From Pluralibacter sp. UBA7423 (GTDB lineage: Bacteria > Pseudomonadota > Gammaproteobacteria > Enterobacterales > Enterobacteriaceae): DNA of 64,000 nt. Positions within the stretch are counted from its first letter, which is position 1; each line of letters begins with the position of its first letter. Both the position numbers and the translations under genes were made by a program. Below, piece after piece: positions 37,454-47,543 of the stretch. The notes under the pieces were generated by a model. The model searched no databases. It saw only the letters and a program-made list of their open reading frames with translations, and was not told the DNA's origin. The stretch is taken from NCBI GenBank assembly GCA_002470465.1, contig DKMD01000026.1, positions 62,001-126,000 of the forward strand, read 5' to 3'.

Positions 37454-37717
37454 TGCAATTTAACTATCATCTTGATTTTGTCTCATTTTTCAACATTCAG
37501 ACACATATAAGATTGTTCTGACCCGCCAATTAAGACAATTTACCTGCCTCATTCTTTCCCGTGTCGTAAAATTAATGTTAGCGATATAACAGGAAGTGAC
37601 TATCACTTGCGTGATTTTAGTAACGCCTGCGCAACCTACTCCACGAGTGCCAGCTTTATTTCTGCGGAAATAATGATTGTAGACGCGGCGTGGACGAATT
37701 ATTCAGGAGAATACTTT

Positions 37718-37936
37718 ATGACTTCAATGAGCAAAAAAATGACTGCAGCCGTTCTGGCTGTCACCCTGGCCATGTCCCTGAGCGCATGTTCACATTGGTC
37801 TAAACGTGACCGTAACACCGCTATCGGTGCCGGTGCCGGTGCCCTCGGTGGCGCAGTACTGACCGATGGCAGCACCCTGGGCACCCTCGGCGGTGCAGCA
37901 GTCGGTGGTATTATCGGTCACCAGGTAGGCAAATAA
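37718..37936 (+). CDS. osmB: OsmB, osmotically inducible lipoprotein
   Basis: 72 residues: lipoprotein signal with lipobox LSAC (Cys near 24), then the glycine-zipper repeat GAGAGALGGAVLTDG...GTLGGAAVGGIIGHQVGK, as in E. coli OsmB. Outer-membrane lipoprotein induced by osmotic stress and stationary phase. ATG at 37718 has AGGAGA upstream; the frame is open further upstream without a start signal. Confidence 0.95.
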   Translation: MTSMSKKMTAAVLAVTLAMSLSACSHWSKRDRNTAIGAGAGALGGAVLTDGSTLGTLGGAAVGGIIGHQVGK

Positions 37937-37995
37937 TCCTCCAGGGAAAGATAACAATAAATAAGATTTACAGCAGACTTACGCACCAAAAAGAC

Positions 37996-38022
37996 AGGGC
38001 CACGCATTCGCGTGGCCCTTTT
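37996..38022 (+). terminator. Terminator of osmB
   Basis: Ten-base stem AGGGCCACGC/GCGTGGCCCT with an ATTC loop, followed by TTTTA. Confidence 0.85.
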
Positions 38023-38054
38023 ACATGGAATATATTTTCTGCCAAAAAGAAATA

Positions 38055-38381
38055 TTAACCGCCGGCCAGTTTCACCTTCATGCCTTTTGCTTCCAGCAGG
38101 GTTTTAATCAGGTCACGTTTATCGCCCTGAATTTCAATCACGCCCTCTTTCACCGCGCCACCACAGCCGCATTTTTTTTTCAGCTCTGCTGCAATTTTTG
38201 CCAGTTCAGCATCGTCGACATCAATGCCGGTTATCAGGCATACACCCTTACCTTTTCGACCGCTGGTCTGGCGCTGAATGCGCACAATGCCGTCGCCTTT
38301 TGGGCGCTCGACCGTGGCTTTAGGTTCATCGATACGACCGCTGTCGGTGGAATACACCAGACGGCTGTTGGAATCGTTCAT
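38055..38381 (-). CDS. yciH: YciH, SUI1/eIF1-like protein
   Basis: 108 residues with the SUI1 domain (LITGIDVDDAELAKIAAELK, KKKCGCGGAVKEGVIEIQGD). YciH can bias start-codon selection in E. coli translation and is thought to act as a stress-time inhibitor. Its ATG overlaps the pyrF stop by one base, so it is in the lapAB-pyrF-yciH unit. Confidence 0.95.
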   Translation of the reverse strand: MNDSNSRLVYSTDSGRIDEPKATVERPKGDGIVRIQRQTSGRKGKGVCLITGIDVDDAELAKIAAELKKKCGCGGAVKEGVIEIQGDKRDLIKTLLEAKGMKVKLAGG

Positions 38382-39106
38382 CAGACCTCCTTCACAAGGG
38401 ATGCATTAATCTGGCGCAGCGTTTGCGCCGGGTCCGCAGACTGGGTCACCGGGCGGCCAATCACCATGTAATCCACGCCTGCCGCCTGTGCCTGCTCGGG
38501 AGTCATGATACGACGCTGATCGCCTGCATCGCTCCCTGACGGGCGAATGCCTGGCGTCACCAGCTTAAACGCCTGCCCCAGTTCCTGTTTGAAGCGCACG
38601 GCTTCTTGCGCAGAACACACGACGCCGTCAAGCCCGCAGTGCTGGGTCAGCGTCGCGAGTTTTGCCGCATGATCTGCCGGGGAGAGCGTAATGCCCAGAT
38701 CCTGTAAGTCACTGGCTTCCATACTGGTTAATACGGTCACGGCAATCAGCAGGGGTGCATCTTTGCCAAACGGCAGAAGCGCTTCACGGGCCGCCGTCAT
38801 CATCCGCGCGCCACCGGAGGCGTGCACGTTCACCATCCACACGCCCAAATCCGCTGCAGCGGCAACGGCGTGTGCTGTGGTATTCGGAATATCGTGGAAT
38901 TTCAAATCCAGAAAGATGTCGAACCCGCGCTGTTGCAAATCGCGCACCAGCTGCGGCCCGAACAGCGTAAACATCTCTTTCCCGACTTTCAGACGGCAGT
39001 CACGCGGATCGATGCGGTCGACGAAGGCCAGTGCTTTATCGCGATTATTATAATCAAGAGCAACAACGACGGGAGAGGAAGTAACACTACGGGATGGAGA
39101 CGTCAT
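38381..39106 (-). CDS. pyrF: Orotidine 5'-phosphate decarboxylase
   Basis: 241 residues; final step of UMP synthesis. The catalytic [10 protein letters not shown] motif ([11 protein letters not shown]) with its Lys-Asp array and VGKEMF, plus GRPVTQ for phosphate binding, are intact. ATG at 39106 ([19 protein letters not shown]) gives the family length; the frame runs 46 codons further upstream without start signals. Lies between lapB and yciH. Confidence 0.96.
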   Translation of the reverse strand: MTSPSRSVTSSPVVVALDYNNRDKALAFVDRIDPRDCRLKVGKEMFTLFGPQLVRDLQQRGFDIFLDLKFHDIPNTTAHAVAAAADLGVWMVNVHASGGARMMTAAREALLPFGKDAPLLIAVTVLTSMEASDLQDLGITLSPADHAAKLATLTQHCGLDGVVCSAQEAVRFKQELGQAFKLVTPGIRPSGSDAGDQRRIMTPEQAQAAGVDYMVIGRPVTQSADPAQTLRQINASLVKEV

Positions 39107-39296
39107 GACCAGACCTTCTTGTTGTGAGCCGCAACCGGCGAAAAATCGGTAAACGGCGTGCATTCTACCTGCGATATCCGCAAATTGACAGGCTGCATTT
39201 CCCGCTTTTCCCTGCAAGGCAAAGACGGGCACGTTGCCACTCAATGGGTTTAAAAAACAATTAGTATGTTGTAACTAATTAAATTGTTTTTAAAAA

Positions 39297-40466
39297 TTAC
39301 TGGCCGTCGAGACCACGGATAGGTTTCACCGTTGACCACGCGCGGCAGGAAGGACAGTGCCAGTAGAGGGTGTAGGCCGTGAAGCCGCACTTCTGGCAAC
39401 GATAGCGCGGTTTACTGCGCACCTGTTCGCCGACCATATCGCGCAGAACCATCAGGCTCTCTTTCGCACGCCCTTCTTCCGCTTCATTGAGGTGGTAATC
39501 CATTAGCTTATGAAAGACGCGCATAGTTGGATGGCGCGTGAGCTGGCGCGTAATGTAGGTTTGCGCTGTATCAGCGCCCTCTCGCTGTTCCATGATTTGT
39601 GCCAGCATCAGCTCGGCCGTCGCGCCGGTGTTTTCCTCCACCGCACGGCGCAGGAAGTGTTCCCACTCCGCTTCTTTCCCTAACTGCAGGTAGCAGGTTT
39701 GCAGCATCTCGAGGGTTTCGCTGACCAGCTCGCGGTCCTGGTCGATAACGCGTTGCAGGGATTCCACTGCTTTAGCGTAATCACCGTTGGCCATAAATAC
39801 GCGGCCCATCATAATGGAGATACGCGCACTGTTGCGATCCGCCGCCGCACCCTTTTTCAACAGCGTCATGGCTTTGTCCATGTCGCCGTTACCCATTTGC
39901 TGCAACGCAAGCTCACACCAGAAATGGGCGATTTCAGGACGATGCTTTTCTTTACCGAGCTTCACGAGACGTTCAGCCACGTCGATGGCTTTTTGCCAGT
40001 CGCTGGTCGCCTGGTAAATCTGTAATAACTGCTGAAGCGCGCTGATGCGGAAGTCGGTTTCGTCCACCAACTGGCTAAACATATCTTCGGCGCGGTCATA
40101 CAGACCTGCGGCCATGTAGTCGCGCCCCAACTGCTGAACGGCCAGCAGGCGCTGATCGTAGGTGAGAGAGGCGCTTTCCATGAGAGTCTGGTGAATGCGG
40201 ATTGCGCGATCAACCTCACCACGTGAACGGAACAGGTTGCCCAGCGTGAGGTGCGCCTCGACGGTGCCGGTGTCTTCTTTCAGCATGTCGAGGAACAGGT
40301 CTACCGCCTTGTCCTGCTGATTGCTGAGCAGGAAGTTTACCCCTGCGACGTAATCACGGGAAAGGCGGTTGGCATCGTCCTGTTTGGACTGTTGTGCACT
40401 TCTGCGGCCCATGTACCAGCCATACGCGGCGGCAACGGGCAAAAGCAGAAACAACAACTCCAGCAT
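39297..40466 (-). CDS. lapB: LapB (YciM), lipopolysaccharide assembly protein B
   Basis: 389 residues: N-terminal membrane helix (MLELLFLLLPVAAAYGWYMG), tetratricopeptide repeats across about 40-340, and a C-terminal rubredoxin-like zinc site (YRCQKCGF and WHCPSC). LapB directs FtsH to degrade LpxC, limiting LPS synthesis, at the inner membrane. Start is 6 nt after lapA. Confidence 0.97.
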   Translation of the reverse strand: MLELLFLLLPVAAAYGWYMGRRSAQQSKQDDANRLSRDYVAGVNFLLSNQQDKAVDLFLDMLKEDTGTVEAHLTLGNLFRSRGEVDRAIRIHQTLMESASLTYDQRLLAVQQLGRDYMAAGLYDRAEDMFSQLVDETDFRISALQQLLQIYQATSDWQKAIDVAERLVKLGKEKHRPEIAHFWCELALQQMGNGDMDKAMTLLKKGAAADRNSARISIMMGRVFMANGDYAKAVESLQRVIDQDRELVSETLEMLQTCYLQLGKEAEWEHFLRRAVEENTGATAELMLAQIMEQREGADTAQTYITRQLTRHPTMRVFHKLMDYHLNEAEEGRAKESLMVLRDMVGEQVRSKPRYRCQKCGFTAYTLYWHCPSCRAWSTVKPIRGLDGQ

Positions 40467-40472
40467 AAAGCG

Positions 40473-40781
40473 TTATTCCTTCACAGCCGGTGGCATCGGC
40501 ACGGTCGAAGCGGGCGTCACCGGCACAAGTTGTTGTTCGAGACGTTTAATTTTGCGTTCAGCACGAAGCAGCGAAACGCGGGTACGCAACCAGAACATGC
40601 CGCAAATCAGCCAGCCAATGGCGAACCCTGCGGCAAACAGCACGGCCAGCAGCGTGGAGATACGGAACTCCCCTTGCGCCAGCAGGTAGTTGAACGTGAC
40701 CTGCTGATCGTTTTGCGCGCCAAGGGTGACGGAAATAACGAAAATTGCCAGCACCAGTAAGAAAATGAGTAAATATTTCAC
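40473..40781 (-). CDS. lapA: LapA (YciS), lipopolysaccharide assembly protein A
   Basis: 102 residues, two transmembrane helices (about 3-20 and 42-66) and a short cytoplasmic coiled coil (LLRAERKIKRLEQQL). Partner of LapB; first gene of lapA-lapB-pyrF-yciH. Confidence 0.95.
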   Translation of the reverse strand: MKYLLIFLLVLAIFVISVTLGAQNDQQVTFNYLLAQGEFRISTLLAVLFAAGFAIGWLICGMFWLRTRVSLLRAERKIKRLEQQLVPVTPASTVPMPPAVKE

Positions 40782-40929
40782 ATTACTTCCCGTTATGTGG
40801 TTTATGTGAATAAATCATGTTCGATTTTTCGCTTCCAGCCTTATAAAGTACCATCTTCCCCGCAGCGGCGAAACTGGCAACCCGGTCGCCTGATAAGGAT
40901 TTGTGGGCAGAAAGCACCGAAATCAAGCT

Positions 40930-41697
40930 TTACTTCTCATCAGACTCGCGGTTTCGGATATCCTGAGCCTCTTCTCCCGGCGGCGTCAGCGGGCCACACA
41001 CTTTTTGTGCAAGCCAGGTGGCAAACGTCACCAGCAGCCATGACATCAGTGTGGCAACGACTAAATCCCGCGGCCAGTGCATGCCCAGCAGCAGCCTGCT
41101 GCCCATCACCGCCGTTGCCCAGACCAGCAGAATCACAATAGTCACCGTACGCCGACGAGGCCACAGCAGTCCGACCGCCAACAGCGCCCAACTTGCGGCA
41201 AACATCGTGTGGCCCGAAGGAAACGCAAAACCCGTCTCTTTTTGCCAGTGATGGCGTAAAAACGCTGGTAAATCATCCCGGTGCGAGAGTTGCTCTTTCA
41301 CCAGACGCGTGCGTTCCTTACGTTTTAAAGTGTAGAACGCCTCGACCGGCACCTGCTGCGTTTTTTCCAGCCAGATAACAAACGGGCGCGGCTCCTGGAC
41401 CCGATCCTTCACCCAGGATTTCGCGGCCTGGCCGATAAGAATGGCACCAGCCAGAATGGCAAACAGCATGATTGCCGCCTTCAGCCGAAAGCGAAGGCAC
41501 CACAGGAACCAGCCGCAAAGCACCACGTGAGTGATGATGCCCCAGGGCTGAGTCACCGTTTCGGTCATCCAGTACAATGCCTTCAGCCACCAGCCGTTGT
41601 GCCCCGGCTGCCACGTCCAGCCTGAGATCCACACCGCCAGTGGCATAATAAGTAACACCGCAGCGCCCGCTGCAGTTCGTCGGGCAATCGAAAGCAT
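40930..41697 (-). CDS. pgpB: Phosphatidylglycerophosphatase B
   Basis: 255 residues, six transmembrane helices, and the PAP2 phosphatase motifs KDRVQEPRP, FPSGHT and SRLLLGMHWPRD. It dephosphorylates phosphatidylglycerophosphate and undecaprenyl pyrophosphate in the inner membrane. ATG at 41697 (MLSIARRTAAG) matches E. coli; upstream in-frame sequence is not coding. Divergent from ribA. Confidence 0.95.
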   Translation of the reverse strand: MLSIARRTAAGAAVLLIMPLAVWISGWTWQPGHNGWWLKALYWMTETVTQPWGIITHVVLCGWFLWCLRFRLKAAIMLFAILAGAILIGQAAKSWVKDRVQEPRPFVIWLEKTQQVPVEAFYTLKRKERTRLVKEQLSHRDDLPAFLRHHWQKETGFAFPSGHTMFAASWALLAVGLLWPRRRTVTIVILLVWATAVMGSRLLLGMHWPRDLVVATLMSWLLVTFATWLAQKVCGPLTPPGEEAQDIRNRESDEK

Positions 41698-41875
41698 TGT
41701 CTCTCCTTTTTCCTTAAACATCACAATCATAACTGAAAAAAGCCAGAACGGTGAAAGTGCCCGAATTGTGCGCTTAAGCAGCAGACAACCTTCCGCCATT
41801 AGGTGAAGTTCCGCCATTGTGGCAAAATAATACGAAACAGAAGGCATTGGGATGCCGAAGAATCTGGAGAATCAC

Positions 41876-42466
41876 ATGCAGCTTAAACGTGTGGCAGAAG
41901 CCAAACTGCCAACCCCCTGGGGCGATTTCCTGATGGTGGGCTTTGAAGAACTGGCAACCGGGCAGGATCACGTTGCCCTGGTGTTCGGCGATATTTCTGG
42001 CAAAACTCCTGTACTGTCGCGCGTTCATTCTGAATGCCTGACCGGCGATGCGTTGTTCAGCCTGCGCTGCGACTGCGGTTTCCAGTTAGAAGCGGCGCTC
42101 GCCCACATCGCCGAGGAAGGTCGCGGCATTCTGCTCTATCACCGCCAGGAAGGACGAAACATCGGACTGCTGAATAAAATCCGCGCCTATGCGTTGCAGG
42201 ATCAGGGCTACGACACCGTGGAAGCCAATCATCAGTTAGGCTTTGCCGCTGACGAACGCGACTTCACGCTTTGCGCAGATATGTTCAAGCTGCTGGGCGT
42301 GGACGAAGTGCGCCTGCTGACCAACAACCCGAAAAAAGTAGAGATTCTGACCGAAGCCGGAATCAACATCGTAGAACGCGTGCCGCTGATCGTGGGCCGT
42401 AACCCGAAAAACGAACATTACCTCGATACAAAAGCGGCCAAAATGGGCCATTTGCTCGGAGAGTAA
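41876..42466 (+). CDS. ribA: GTP cyclohydrolase II
   Basis: 196 residues, exactly the E. coli length. It opens the GTP ring as the first step of riboflavin synthesis. Zinc ligands in [17 protein letters not shown] (three cysteines) and the catalytic [11 protein letters not shown] are present. ATG at 41876 ([10 protein letters not shown]) matches E. coli; an upstream ATG at 41852 would add eight residues. Confidence 0.97.
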   Translation: MQLKRVAEAKLPTPWGDFLMVGFEELATGQDHVALVFGDISGKTPVLSRVHSECLTGDALFSLRCDCGFQLEAALAHIAEEGRGILLYHRQEGRNIGLLNKIRAYALQDQGYDTVEANHQLGFAADERDFTLCADMFKLLGVDEVRLLTNNPKKVEILTEAGINIVERVPLIVGRNPKNEHYLDTKAAKMGHLLGE

Positions 42467-42474
42467 TCGTCGCG

Positions 42475-42500
42475 CGGCGCATTTTTATATGCGCCGTTTT
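42475..42500 (+). terminator. Terminator of ribA
   Basis: Stem CGGCGCAT/ATGCGCCG with a TTTTAT loop and TTTTC tail, shortly after the ribA stop. Confidence 0.8.
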
Positions 42501-42717
42501 CTTGCATTCGTGTCGCTTTCGTGACGATTTTTGCCTCTTTTACTCCCTCTCGTTTCCTTCCTGTTAACAGCCCGTCGCAATAGTGTTGCTGCGCAAAGAA
42601 TAGCCATCAGTTCTGTTCGCTTATCCTTCTGATCAAAAAATAATCAGCTGATACGATATGTTCACACCTCGCAAGAAGCCCCTTGTGAATGTTTTTTGAT
42701 TAGCCTGATTTTTCGTT

Positions 42718-43203
42718 ATGTCTTTGCCAAAATACTGTTTCACCACCCTGCTGTTTCTCGTTACTATGCTGTCTGTTTTTTCAGCAAGCGCCCTCAATCT
42801 CCCCGATCGTTTCACGACGCCGAAGCCATCAGTCTCTCACCATTTGAAAGCATCCCTGCTTCAGCAATATGCGCTTTGGAAAGGCACGCCATATGATTTT
42901 GGCGGCACCCGACGCAGCGGCATCGACTGCTCGGCACTAATGCAGAAAGTTTTTGCACGGTACATAAGCCTGCCCCGAACCACTCATCAGCAAAAAAAAC
43001 GGGGTAAGAAAGTCGGAAAACATGAGCTTCGCATCGGCGACCTGGTATTTTTTAAGTCTTCACCTCGCGTACAGCATGTGGGTGTATACATTGGCGATCG
43101 CCAGTTTATTCACGCCTCGCAAAAGGCAGGCGTCACCATTTCCCGGCTGGACAATCCCTACTGGGCACCGCGTTATGAGACCGCACGGCGAGTTCTTCAG
43201 TAA
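42718..43203 (+). CDS. NlpC/P60 family cell-wall hydrolase
   Basis: 161 residues: N-terminal signal peptide (about 1-26), then an NlpC/P60 domain with catalytic Cys71 (SGIDCSALM), His120 (VQHVGVYIG) and His132 (FIHAS). Similar to MepS/NlpC-type endopeptidases that cut peptidoglycan cross-links, but without a lipobox, so probably soluble periplasmic. Not present between ribA and acnA in E. coli. Confidence 0.88.
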   Translation: MSLPKYCFTTLLFLVTMLSVFSASALNLPDRFTTPKPSVSHHLKASLLQQYALWKGTPYDFGGTRRSGIDCSALMQKVFARYISLPRTTHQQKKRGKKVGKHELRIGDLVFFKSSPRVQHVGVYIGDRQFIHASQKAGVTISRLDNPYWAPRYETARRVLQ

Positions 43204-43257
43204 CCTTTTAAACACGGGTTTATTGTCCGGTAGAGACTTTTGCAGTACCGTTAACGC

Positions 43258-43314
43258 ATGAACAGCAAAAACCCTTGCCCTTCTCACCTCTCATTACGTT
43301 GGTGGCAGCCTTAA
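43258..43314 (+). CDS. Putative leader peptide with tandem Trp codons, upstream of trpS2
   Basis: An 18-codon frame, MNSKNPCPSHLSLRWWQP, ends at TAA 43312-43314, about 100 nt before the second trpS. It contains two adjacent Trp codons (TGG TGG, 43300-43305), rare by chance and characteristic of Trp attenuators such as trpL. The Trp codons abut a hairpin with alternative pairings (43304-43360). The ribosome-binding site is weak. Identity as a regulatory leader is inferred from this arrangement. Confidence 0.6.
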   Translation: MNSKNPCPSHLSLRWWQP

Positions 43315-43360
43315 TCAAGGCCGCCTGATTTCCCCTTTTCTTTTTTTATCTCAGGCCGCC
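43304..43360 (+). promoter_or_regulatory. Putative attenuator of trpS2
   Basis: Segment 1 (GGCAGCCTT, 43304-43312) can pair with segment 2 (AAGGCCGCC, 43317-43325; eight of nine). Segment 2 (GGCCGCCTGA, 43319-43328) can instead pair with segment 3 (TCAGGCCGCC, 43351-43360; nine of ten). A pyrimidine/T-rich run (43329-43349) follows segment 2. The two pairings exclude each other and segment 1 overlaps the Trp codons. Which form terminates is not clear, because the T run is separated from the first stem. Confidence 0.5.
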
Positions 43361-43416
43361 GGAAGGCGTCCGCTCTGTCTGCAGAACCGCTTTCTGGCGC
43401 ACAACAGGAGCTTCTG

Positions 43417-44436
43417 ATGACAGAGTTAACTGAACAATCTCACGTGATCCTCACCGGCGATCGTCCTACCGGCCAGCTGCATTTAGGTCACTATGCCGGC
43501 TCGCTGCGCCAGCGCGTCGCCTTGCAAACGCAATACCCTCAGTACATTCTGATCGCCGATTTACAAGGGCTGACCGACAATGGTTCGCAGCCGCAGAAAA
43601 TCGCCAGCAACGTACTGGAAGTAATGGCCGATTATCTGGCCGTCGGCATCGATCCACTCCATTCGACAATCTGTCTGCAGTCCGCGCTGCCCGCGCTGAC
43701 GGAACTGACGATGCTGTATATGAATATCGTTACCGTCTCGCGGGTAGAACGAAATCCCACCGTTAAAAACGAAATTCAACAAAAGGGCTTTTCCCGTTCT
43801 CTCCCGACAGGTTTTCTGGTTTATCCGATAAGCCAGGCCGCTGACATTACCGCATTTGGCGCCGACAGGGTGCCCGTAGGAGACGACCAGTTGCCGATGA
43901 TTGAACAGACCAATGAAATAGTTCAGAAGATGAATAGCCTGCTGGAGAAGCCCGTACTACGCCGCTGCAAGGCGCTGTTGAGTCCGGTCGGCCGCCTGCC
44001 GGGTATTGATGGTAATGCCAAAATGTCGAAATCGCTGGGGAACACGCTCACGCTGTCGGCCACTGAGGAAGAGATTCATAAAGCCGTTAGCGCGATGTAC
44101 ACCGATCCACACCATTTGCGCATCAGCGATCCGGGAAACATCGAAGGCAACGTCGTGTTTACCTATCTGGATGCGTTCCACCCCGATAAGGAAAAGATTG
44201 CGGCGATGAAAGCGCACTATCAACAGGGCGGCCTGGGCGATCGACAGTGCAAGCTTGAGCTGGAACAATGCCTGCAAACGCTGTTGGCGCCGATTCGCGA
44301 ACGCCGTAAAGAAGTGATTGCTGATAAAAGTGCGCTGCTGGCGATGCTAAAGCAAGGCAGCGAGAGGGCGCATGAGCGCACACAAAAGACGCTGCATGCG
44401 GTCAAACGTGGGCTGGGATTACCAGTGATGTTCTAA
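43417..44436 (+). CDS. trpS2: Tryptophanyl-tRNA synthetase, second (TrpRS II-type) copy
   Basis: 339 residues, class I synthetase: HIGH-type motif in PTGQLHLGHYAG (HLGH) and KMSKS in NAKMSKSLGN (near 203-208). The GDRPTGQLHLGH opening differs from housekeeping E. coli TrpS (GAQPSGELTIGN) and is typical of auxiliary TrpRS. Auxiliary copies often give resistance to TrpRS inhibitors such as indolmycin or respond to Trp starvation. A Trp-Trp leader lies upstream. ATG at 43417 follows AGGAG. The housekeeping trpS (dam operon) is presumed elsewhere. Confidence 0.9.
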   Translation: MTELTEQSHVILTGDRPTGQLHLGHYAGSLRQRVALQTQYPQYILIADLQGLTDNGSQPQKIASNVLEVMADYLAVGIDPLHSTICLQSALPALTELTMLYMNIVTVSRVERNPTVKNEIQQKGFSRSLPTGFLVYPISQAADITAFGADRVPVGDDQLPMIEQTNEIVQKMNSLLEKPVLRRCKALLSPVGRLPGIDGNAKMSKSLGNTLTLSATEEEIHKAVSAMYTDPHHLRISDPGNIEGNVVFTYLDAFHPDKEKIAAMKAHYQQGGLGDRQCKLELEQCLQTLLAPIRERRKEVIADKSALLAMLKQGSERAHERTQKTLHAVKRGLGLPVMF

Positions 44437-44439
44437 AAA

Positions 44440-44461
44440 AAGGGCCTGCATGCAGGCCCTT
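44440..44461. terminator. Bidirectional terminator between trpS2 and acnA
   Basis: Perfect 22-bp palindrome AAGGGCCTGCA/TGCAGGCCCTT flanked by A6 on the left and TATGTTTT on the right; serves both convergent genes. Confidence 0.85.
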
Positions 44462-44466
44462 ATGTT

Positions 44467-47142
44467 TTAGTGAAGCATATTGCGGATTACATAATGCAGG
44501 ATCCCGTCGTTCTGGTAATAGGTCAGCTCTGTCGCGGTATCTATACGGCAGCGGCAGTCAATGACCTCTTGCTTACCGTCAGCGCGGGTCAGCGTAACGG
44601 GAACCGTGGCCCCCGGTTTAAGACTCTGTAGGTTGGCGATATCAATCTGCTCTTCGCCCGTTAGCCCCAGCGTTTTACGCGTGACCCCTGCAGGGAACTC
44701 GAGCGGCAAAATCCCCATTCCAATGAGGTTCGAGCGGTGAATTCGCTCGAAGGATTCGGAGATGACCACCCGCACGCCCAGCAGACGAGGTCCTTTCGCC
44801 GCCCAGTCACGGCTGGAGCCAGAGCCGTATTCTTTCCCGGCAATCACCGCCAGCGGCGTGCCCTGCTCCTGATAGCGCATGGCTGCGTCATAAATGGAAA
44901 TCACCTCTGAACCGGGCAGATGGCGAGTCATACCGCCCTCAACGCCTGGCACCATTTCGTTGCGGATACGGATATTGGCGAAAGTCCCGCGCATCATCAC
45001 TTCGTGGTTACCGCGCCTTGAACCGTAAGAGTTGAAATCACCCCGCTCGACGCCATGATTTTGCAGATAGCGGCCAGCCGGACTGTCTGGCTTGATACTG
45101 CCCGCAGGCGAAATATGATCGGTGGTGACGGAGTCGCCCAGCATCGCGAGGATCCGTGCGCCGTGTATGTCCTCCACCGGATCCGGCTCCGCGCCCATCT
45201 CATCAAAGAACGGCGATAAACGAATATAGGTGGAATCCTGCTGCCAGCCGTAAGTGTCCGACTGTTCGGTTTTAATCGCTTTCCACTCCGGCGTGCCTTC
45301 AAATACTTCGGCATACTCTTTGTGGAACATCTCGGTCGACACCTCTTCCACCGCCCGGGCGATTTCAGCCCCGCTCGGCCAGATATCTTTGAGGTAAACC
45401 GGGTCCCCTTTCTTGTCGTGTCCCAGAGGATCGGTCATCAGGTTGATATTCATATTCCCCGCCAGCGCGTATGCTACCACCAGCGGTGGCGAGGCGAGCC
45501 AGTTGGTTTTCACCAGCGGATGAATACGTCCTTCAAAGTTTCGGTTGCCGGAAAGCACCGCGCCAACGGTCAAATCACCTTTTTTAATCGCTGTTTCAAT
45601 CGGATCGGGCAACGGGCCGGAGTTACCAATACAGGTGGTGCAGCCGTAGCCGACCAGATTGAATCCCAGCTCATCCAGCCAGGGCGTCAGCTTCGCGTGA
45701 GCCAGATAGTCGGACACCACCTTCGAGCCAGGCGCAAGCGAGGCTTTTACCCAGGGCTGGCGCTTCAGCCCGAGCTTGACGGCCTTTTTCGCCAGTAGCC
45801 CGGCGGCCATGAGTACGCTCGGATTCGAGGTGTTCGTACAGGAGGTGATGGCGGCAATCACCACCGCGCCATCAGGCAGCTGATATTGATGCCCGTTCAG
45901 CGTGTAGTCCACCGGGTTCCGGTCTTTTTGAGCGGTGTTCAACTCAAGCTCCGCGCTTTGCGAGAACGCTTTTGGCACATCGCCCAGCGCCACGCGGTCC
46001 TGTGGACGTTTTGGCCCGGCCAGGCTCGCTTCAACCTCGCCCATGTCCAGGGCGAGCGTACTGGTAAACACCGGTTCATCGCCGGTATTACGCCACATGC
46101 CCTGTGCTTTAGCATAAGCCTCTACCAGTTCAATTTGTTCATCGCTGCGGCCGCTCAGGCGCATGTAGTCGAGGGTGACGCCATCAATCGGGAAGAAGCC
46201 ACAGGTTGCGCCATATTCCGGCGACATATTGGCAATGGTGGCACGGTCCGCCAGCGGCAGTGAATCCAGTCCATCACCATAAAATTCAACAAACTTGCCC
46301 ACCACGCCGTGCTTACGCAGCATCTGGGTGACCGTGAGCACGAGGTCAGTGGCGGTAATTCCTTCGCGTAGTTTTCCGGTCAGCTTAAAGCCGACCACAT
46401 CCGGGATCAGCATCGAAACCGGCTGCCCCAACATAGCGGCTTCCGCTTCAATCCCACCGACGCCCCATCCCAGCACGCCGAGACCGTTAATCATGGTGGT
46501 GTGAGAATCCGTGCCGACAAGCGTGTCCGGATACGCGACCCACTTGCCGTTCTGCTGTTCGCTCCATACCGCTTTGCCCAGGTATTCGAGGTTCACCTGG
46601 TGGCAGATGCCGGTGCCTGGCGGCACCACGCTAAAGCGACTGAACGCCTGCTGGCCCCAGCGGAGGAAAACATAACGTTCGTGGTTGCGCTCCATTTCCA
46701 GACGCACGTTTTCGCCGAAGGCATCATCATCGCCGAAATGGTCAACGGTCACGGAATGGTCGATAACCAGATCGACGGGGGAAAGCGGGTTCACTTTGGC
46801 GGTATCGCCACCGAGACGTTTCACCGCCTCGCGCATTGCTGCCAGATCGACCACCGCCGGAACGCCGGTAAAGTCCTGCATCAGCACACGGGCAGGCCTG
46901 TAGGCAATTTCACGGTCGGCATGGGCATTTTTCAGCCATCCGGCCAGGGCATGAATATCTTCTTCGGTGACGGAATCACCGTCCTGCCAGCGCAGCAGGT
47001 TTTCGAGCAGGACTTTAAGCGATTTGGGCAGGCGAGAAATATCGCCCAGGGTTTTTGCGGCGAGCGGCAGGCTGTAATAGTGGTACGTTTTGGTTTTGGC
47101 CTGTAGCGTGTCCTGGCTCGCTTCTCGTAGGGTTGACGACAT
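44467..47142 (-). CDS. acnA: Aconitate hydratase A
   Basis: 891 residues, identical in length to E. coli AcnA. Interconverts citrate and isocitrate; [4Fe-4S] ligands in TSCTNTS and [10 protein letters not shown]. AcnA is the stress- and stationary-phase aconitase (SoxRS/RpoS regulated in E. coli) and when stripped of its cluster binds mRNA. Monocistronic. C-terminal swivel domain [17 protein letters not shown] intact. Confidence 0.98.
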   Translation of the reverse strand: MSSTLREASQDTLQAKTKTYHYYSLPLAAKTLGDISRLPKSLKVLLENLLRWQDGDSVTEEDIHALAGWLKNAHADREIAYRPARVLMQDFTGVPAVVDLAAMREAVKRLGGDTAKVNPLSPVDLVIDHSVTVDHFGDDDAFGENVRLEMERNHERYVFLRWGQQAFSRFSVVPPGTGICHQVNLEYLGKAVWSEQQNGKWVAYPDTLVGTDSHTTMINGLGVLGWGVGGIEAEAAMLGQPVSMLIPDVVGFKLTGKLREGITATDLVLTVTQMLRKHGVVGKFVEFYGDGLDSLPLADRATIANMSPEYGATCGFFPIDGVTLDYMRLSGRSDEQIELVEAYAKAQGMWRNTGDEPVFTSTLALDMGEVEASLAGPKRPQDRVALGDVPKAFSQSAELELNTAQKDRNPVDYTLNGHQYQLPDGAVVIAAITSCTNTSNPSVLMAAGLLAKKAVKLGLKRQPWVKASLAPGSKVVSDYLAHAKLTPWLDELGFNLVGYGCTTCIGNSGPLPDPIETAIKKGDLTVGAVLSGNRNFEGRIHPLVKTNWLASPPLVVAYALAGNMNINLMTDPLGHDKKGDPVYLKDIWPSGAEIARAVEEVSTEMFHKEYAEVFEGTPEWKAIKTEQSDTYGWQQDSTYIRLSPFFDEMGAEPDPVEDIHGARILAMLGDSVTTDHISPAGSIKPDSPAGRYLQNHGVERGDFNSYGSRRGNHEVMMRGTFANIRIRNEMVPGVEGGMTRHLPGSEVISIYDAAMRYQEQGTPLAVIAGKEYGSGSSRDWAAKGPRLLGVRVVISESFERIHRSNLIGMGILPLEFPAGVTRKTLGLTGEEQIDIANLQSLKPGATVPVTLTRADGKQEVIDCRCRIDTATELTYYQNDGILHYVIRNMLH

Positions 47143-47269
47143 AGCTCCTCCTTAATGACAGGGAATTGCGATACCCCGACTCTCCTCAGGGTCTGTCTTT
47201 AAAGATAACACACGCGCAACGTAACGTTTTGATAACAACCCAAATCGCTAAAAAGCTGAAGGTTCTTTA

Positions 47270-47308
47270 CAAGGCAAAAAAGAAAACCCGACGAGGATTG
47301 TCGGGTTT
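47270..47308 (-). terminator. Terminator of ymiA-yciX-ymiC
   Basis: Nine-base stem AAACCCGAC/GTCGGGTTT with a seven-base loop; on the minus strand followed by TCTTTTTTGCC. Lies 10 nt past the ymiC stop. Confidence 0.8.
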
Positions 47309-47317
47309 ATCAGAGGT

Positions 47318-47416
47318 TCACTGAAGGACCATCCAGACCAGCTGGCACCAGAAAAGGAGAGAAAGTGAAAACGCCCCAATCCATGACCAGTATTTCACGT
47401 TGCGGTTCGTATTCAT
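47318..47416 (-). CDS. ymiC: YmiC small membrane protein
   Basis: 32 residues: MNTNRNVKYWSWIGAFSLSL, then LFWCQLVWMVLQ; one transmembrane helix from about 11 to 31. Matches E. coli YmiC (about 31 residues). Third gene of the ymiA-yciX-ymiC unit, before its terminator. Function unknown. Confidence 0.8.
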   Translation of the reverse strand: MNTNRNVKYWSWIGAFSLSLLFWCQLVWMVLQ

Positions 47417-47543
47417 TATTTAATACCCATAATTATTCATTTTAACTGCCTGAGCAGGCAGCCGGATTATTGCTGTGGTGTATTTATTAACGAGTACAAA
47501 ACCCAAAATACAGACCGAAAGTTAACAACCTGACGACATCGAA

